Of a stretch of 64,000 nucleotides of DNA, positions 60,501 to 64,000 are shown one piece after another. Position 1 is the first letter of the stretch. Every line of letters starts with the position of its first letter. Source of the DNA: Helopsaltes ochotensis (taxonomy: Eukaryota; Chordata; Aves; Passeriformes; Locustellidae); assembly GCA_013400155.1 (NCBI GenBank), contig VXBM01000135.1, positions 582,130 through 646,129 of the forward strand, given 5' to 3'. Under the pieces are notes generated by a model. It searched no databases. It was not told the DNA's origin and saw only the letters and a list, made by a program, of their open reading frames with translations. The position numbers were made by a program, and so were the translations under genes.

Positions 60501-63047
60501 GAAAGGTAGTGAATTTGTATTCATTGGCTCTGTCACACAGCAAAAACTATCTTTAATAAACATCTTTGTTATTGACTCTGTTCTTTTTCTGATGTTGTCA
60601 TGCAGAAGTTCAGAACCCTTTCACAATAGTCTTCTTCGATCTGCAGAGATATTTCTTCCACAAAGGGGCTATTGCAGAAAATTGAATACCTCACAAATTT
60701 TATATAGCCTACTAATAATGGCTTGAAAAATTACGCTCTTCACTGTGGCGGACACTTTTGAATGTTTCTATTTCTCTTGCATTCCTGGTTGAGGATGGGG
60801 TTTTTATTTAGTTTTTTTGGTTGGGTTTTTTGTCCTCTTCAAAGGCATCTTTGAAACTTTTTTAGTTTAGTTAGCTTTCGTGGAGTTCCATTTGGCATTT
60901 CCAGAATAATAATCAATATGAAGTCAAATGTTTTTAATGGAACCATTTTCCACACTGAATAGTTGGGAGTACAGGGAGTAATTTTTATAATTTCCTCCAA
61001 ATATTTTACTTTCTTGCTTTATCTTTGTTGTGCCAATCCAATCAACATTTAATTCTGTCCATCCCACAGCAATGAAACTGACACTTTTTGCTCCTTCCCA
61101 CTGTCAGAAGGCTTTTGCATGTCAAAAGCTTACATTTTTTGGAAGGAATTAGGATTATAGTGACTACATGAGCTTTCTCAATCCTTCATTTTTGCAAAGT
61201 CTTCAATGAGAAGCAGACTTCATGTCTTCTTTTGCAGTAATGCCCTCAGATAAAACCCCAGATGGAACACTTTCCTGAGACTAAAAAGTAATCTGATAAA
61301 GCAGCCTGGAGGACAGATTGAGGATCAGGATTTCATACATAGGTCTCTGTGTGAGGTAACATAAGCAGTAGATGATATGAATGTGTGTATAAGATGTGTT
61401 TCTTACAGATTTTAACCTCTGCTGTGCAGAGTTGCCATGCAGTTGGTTGAATGAATCCTGTGAAAATTGTTTGTAGGAACTGATATAATAGCCCTGACAA
61501 TTGAAGTTAGCTGCACCTAAATTCAAGTTAGAAAATCATTTGTTTGTCAAAGAGCATTTCTGTAGTACTGTGATGATCTTTTAAGGCTCAGCAAAGGTCG
61601 GTGCAGATAAGCTGCCAGTTTCTTTATTGTGAGCTGCATAATAGAATGAAGCCCTTCACACAGTGCTGCTCACTTCTTAAATATTGTAGTAAAATTAATC
61701 TATCAGGCTTTTCTAGCAGTCTTCCTGCAAAGAAGGCCAGAAGTCGAGGATGGGAAACTGATCTTTGTGGGGTCAGGATTTGCACTACCTCTAAGTACAC
61801 TTCAAATGCAAGGTAAGAAAATAGAAAAGAATTCAAAGAGAAGCAGCTTCTTACTGAGGCCAGAGCTGTGGTCTGACTCCACCAGTCCATTTCTGATAGT
61901 GACAGTGGAAGATGCTAAACCATATTTTAACTTCGGAAAGTATTTTCCTTTATTGTATCTAAGTTCTCTTCTCAATAATACTGGTAATACAGATAATGCT
62001 GTCAGCCTGGAGAACTCTTGTGATGACAGATTTCCCAAGTTCACTACCTGCTGTCTAAATGAGGTATTTTTGTTTGGTTACCGAGTTGATGCTGTGTTTT
62101 GATGTTGCACAAAGATTGGTGAAAAGCCCTTTGGTGTTCACCTTAACCCACTGTTGTTACAATCTTATAAAACCTGCTCATATTCTCTTTAGACTTTTAT
62201 TGCTGAGAGCTCCAAATTTCTTTATTTATGTGTAGGGCAGCTGCTCTACCCCTTGGCTGTACACTTCTAATTCTGCTCTGTCTTCCCTGAGATACAGAGA
62301 CTGGAACCACATGTAGAAATTGTGCTATGTTGAATGGATGCCCTGAATTTTATCGTTGGAAGTTGAAGAGAGATTCCAGAGTAAGACTGGTTTGTAGTTT
62401 GTTGTGTGCTGTTTGGTGTGAATGATCTTAAGTTTGGTATTCGGAACTATTATTTCTGCAACTGAGTAATACAACACTTCATCTTCATGCATTAATTTCA
62501 TAACAAGCCCAGAATTGGAGAAAATGGTGCACCAATTCATTACCAGCTCAACAGCGATGACATGTAAGAATAATTTTAGAACCTAATACATTTTTTTGCC
62601 AAACTTTATTAATTTCTGTTCAGAACTGATCCAGGAACTTGTTTTAAGGCAGTCATGCAAGTCTGGGAGTTACCATATCTGTTACTTTCAATGTTTTTTG
62701 CAGAGAAAATAAATGTAAAGACAAATACACTTTTCCTTGTTATGGTGTGGAATTGTTATGCTATTAATTAAAAATTTATTTCAATGACAGTTTGTGTGTT
62801 AAAAGTTTTGAGGCAATATACATATAAGGCTTATTAAATTATTTTGGAGTAATGAATAATTGAAAACACTTCTTCAGAAAACTGATATATTCAAGAAAGA
62901 TATCAATGTTAAATATATAAGTTAGCATATGGACTGTCTAATTGTATCCGTTACATTTATCAGACTAAATATGATTTTAAACTGTCAGGCAAACTATTTC
63001 TCTTTTCTATTACAATTGCAGCCTAAAATGTGTTGAACTTTTTTTAC
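54501..63047. other. Eight and a half kb of unique AT-rich DNA, no gene recognised
   Basis: This is the longest stretch with no recognisable transposon. It contains poly(T)/(A) runs (55163, 56132, 57520, 60469), a small (GCCTCTGT) tandem at about 54628-54650, and a perfect AT palindrome at 56338-56363. Open frames such as 61767-62102 plus (111 codons) and 60004-60324 minus (106 codons) match no family I know. Confidence 0.5.
56338..56363. repeat. Perfect 26-bp AT palindrome
   Basis: The left arm AATTATAAAATAT is followed at once by its exact reverse complement, giving a 26-bp perfect palindrome made only of A and T. It could extrude a small cruciform. No function is implied. Confidence 0.9.
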
Positions 63048-63482
63048 CATAGAATCACAGAATGGTTTGGGTTGGAAGGGACTTTAAAGATCATTCAGTT
63101 TCAACCCCCTCTGCCATGGGCAGGGGCACCTTCCAGTACAGCAGGCTGTTCAATGCCCCATCCAACTGGGCCTTGAACACTTCCAGAGATGGGGCAGCCA
63201 CAGCTTTTCTGGGTAATGTGCTCCAGTGCGTCATCACCCTCACAGTAAAACATTTCTTTCTAATATCTAGTCTAAACTTGACCCCTTTCAGTTTAAAGCC
63301 ATTCCTCCCTTTCCAATCACTTCATTCCCTTGTAAAATGTCCCTTCCCTAGTCTCTTGTATGCCCCATTTGGGTAATGGAAGGCTGCCATAAGGTGTTCC
63401 TGGAGCTTTCTCCAGGCTGAAAAACTCCAGCTTTCTCAGCTTGTCTTCATAGGAGAGGTGCTCCAGCCCTCTGACCTTATTT
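63048..63482 (-). mobile_element. CR1 LINE 3' fragment (well preserved)
   Basis: The clearest CR1 in the window, read as complement: 'CCATAGAATCACAGAATGG', 'GGGTTGGAAGGGACTTTAAA', 'CCCTCTGCCATGGGCAGGGG', 'CACCCTCACAGTAAAACATT', 'TCCTGGAGCTTTCTCCAGGC' and 'ATAGGAGAGGTGCTCCAGCC'. It is 5'-truncated at about 435 bp. The 104-codon plus frame (63062-63376) is antisense to it and is not a gene. Confidence 0.96.
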
Positions 63483-63495
63483 TGGATGTAATGTG

Positions 63496-63590
63496 GTTTT
63501 TTTGGTTTTAGTTTGGTTTGGTTTGATTTCATCTTGTTGTTGTTGTTGTTTTTGTTTGTTTGCTTTGTTGCTTTTTAGGTTTTTTGTCTT
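63496..63590 (+). repeat. T/G-rich simple repeat with (GTT)n core
   Basis: Starting just after the CR1 the plus strand is almost all T and G, with TTTGG units and a (TTG)n core at about 63535-63551. Confidence 0.85.
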
Positions 63591-63650
63591 TTTAGGGGCT
63601 TTAATATCTTACAGGAAATTAGTCTGACTTTGTGTGAAATTACAGTTTGG

Positions 63651-63752
63651 GTTTTGGGGAATTTCCCCTTCCATCTCCAAAATATCCTAGCAAGGGAAAA
63701 CTTATTGTGTGTGTTGGGGAGTCTCCCCTTTTCTCTCCAAAATATCCTAGCA
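63651..63752. repeat. 60-bp tandem duplication with paired kappaB-like palindromes
   Basis: The 42-base segment 63651-63692 recurs at 63711-63752, exactly 60 bp later, with 36 of 42 positions identical. Each copy holds a 13-base inverted repeat, GGGGAATTTCCCC (63656-63668) and GGGGAGTCTCCCC (63716-63728). Both contain a match to the NF-kappaB consensus GGGRNWYYCC (63657-63666 and 63717-63726). A minus-strand frame through both (63575-63766) repeats the peptide ARIFWR, which only reflects the duplication. Whether a transcription factor binds here is unknown. Confidence 0.85.
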
Positions 63753-64000
63753 GTCGCAACTTGCAATGGTTGTTTTTGTATGCATTTATTAGCTTGAAGA
63801 GCTGAGGCTCTGTCTTGTACAGAGAAATGATTTAGGTTCAGTAGACAACAGTCCCAGTGAAAGCATAGAAATTTTAGTGTATTTGTACCTCTGCATACTA
63901 TCTGCTTTCATATTTTTGAAAAGCTATTTCATTTACACATCTGTCAGCATGTCCATAATTTCATTATGCATATTCATATGCCATAAGCAAATGTGCTTTG
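63753..64000. other. Unique DNA to window end
   Basis: Nothing recognisable in the last 250 bases. Confidence 0.5.

Noticed and set aside
63062..63376. 104-codon plus-strand frame
   Set aside because: It is antisense to a clear CR1 3' UTR.
63575..63766. Minus-strand frame with a repeated ARIFWR peptide
   Set aside because: The repeated peptide only mirrors the 60-bp DNA duplication, which lies next to a simple repeat.
1..64000. CRISPR arrays, bacterial operons, tRNA or rRNA genes, telomere arrays
   Set aside because: None seen. The window is vertebrate in character, with avian retroelements throughout.

Overview
This window looks like gene-poor DNA from a bird, most likely a passerine. The evidence is an AT-rich background with no recognisable exon, many chicken-repeat-1 (CR1) LINE fragments carrying the avian 3' signature (a 'GGTTGGAA' block on the complement, or an 'ATTCTATG'-type tail), and solo long terminal repeats (LTRs) of the kinds common in songbirds. 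Every repeat call rests on remembered family consensus and alignment by eye. No search was run.

No protein-coding gene, tRNA, rRNA or known ncRNA could be supported. The longest open frame (158 codons, 2419-2895 minus) is about what chance allows in this much AT-rich DNA, and most other long frames lie in LTRs, in low-complexity DNA, or in dead CR1 reverse-transcriptase sequence.

Layout. 1-11.8 kb: unique AT-rich DNA with two CR1 fragments (3.8 and 8.2 kb). 11.85-21.1 kb: a dense retroelement cluster with five solo LTRs and three CR1 elements. Four of its features are well resolved: a 505-bp LTR with near-matching 6-bp flanks, a 367-bp LTR with perfect 6-bp target duplications, a 1,158-bp LTR with perfect 5-bp duplications, and an inverted pair of about 1-kb LTRs of one family, the second of which split an older CR1. 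21.1-31.5 kb: mostly unique, with a GC-rich patch at 24.6 kb and one CR1. 31.5-35.6 kb: an LTR-like/CR1-tail chimera, a 348-bp LTR and a CR1. 35.6-41.7 kb: unique. 41.7-49.05 kb: three more LTRs, CR1 fragments, a G/T-only low-complexity tract and an unclassified repeat-like block. 49-64 kb: largely unique, with a decayed CR1 reverse-transcriptase remnant at 50.3 kb, a possible CR1 at 54.2 kb, a clear CR1 at 63.05 kb and a 60-bp tandem duplication carrying two kappaB-like palindromes near the right edge.

The LTRs appear to be solo remnants left by recombination between the two ends of endogenous retroviruses: no gag, pol or env coding sequence was found next to any of them. Target duplications of 5 bp and 6 bp suggest at least two retroviral classes (ERVL-like and ERVK-like). 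I found no convincing new biological system. The most interesting items are the nested and inverted LTR structure, the shared TTAAT at two insertion sites of one LTR family, and the paired kappaB palindromes.
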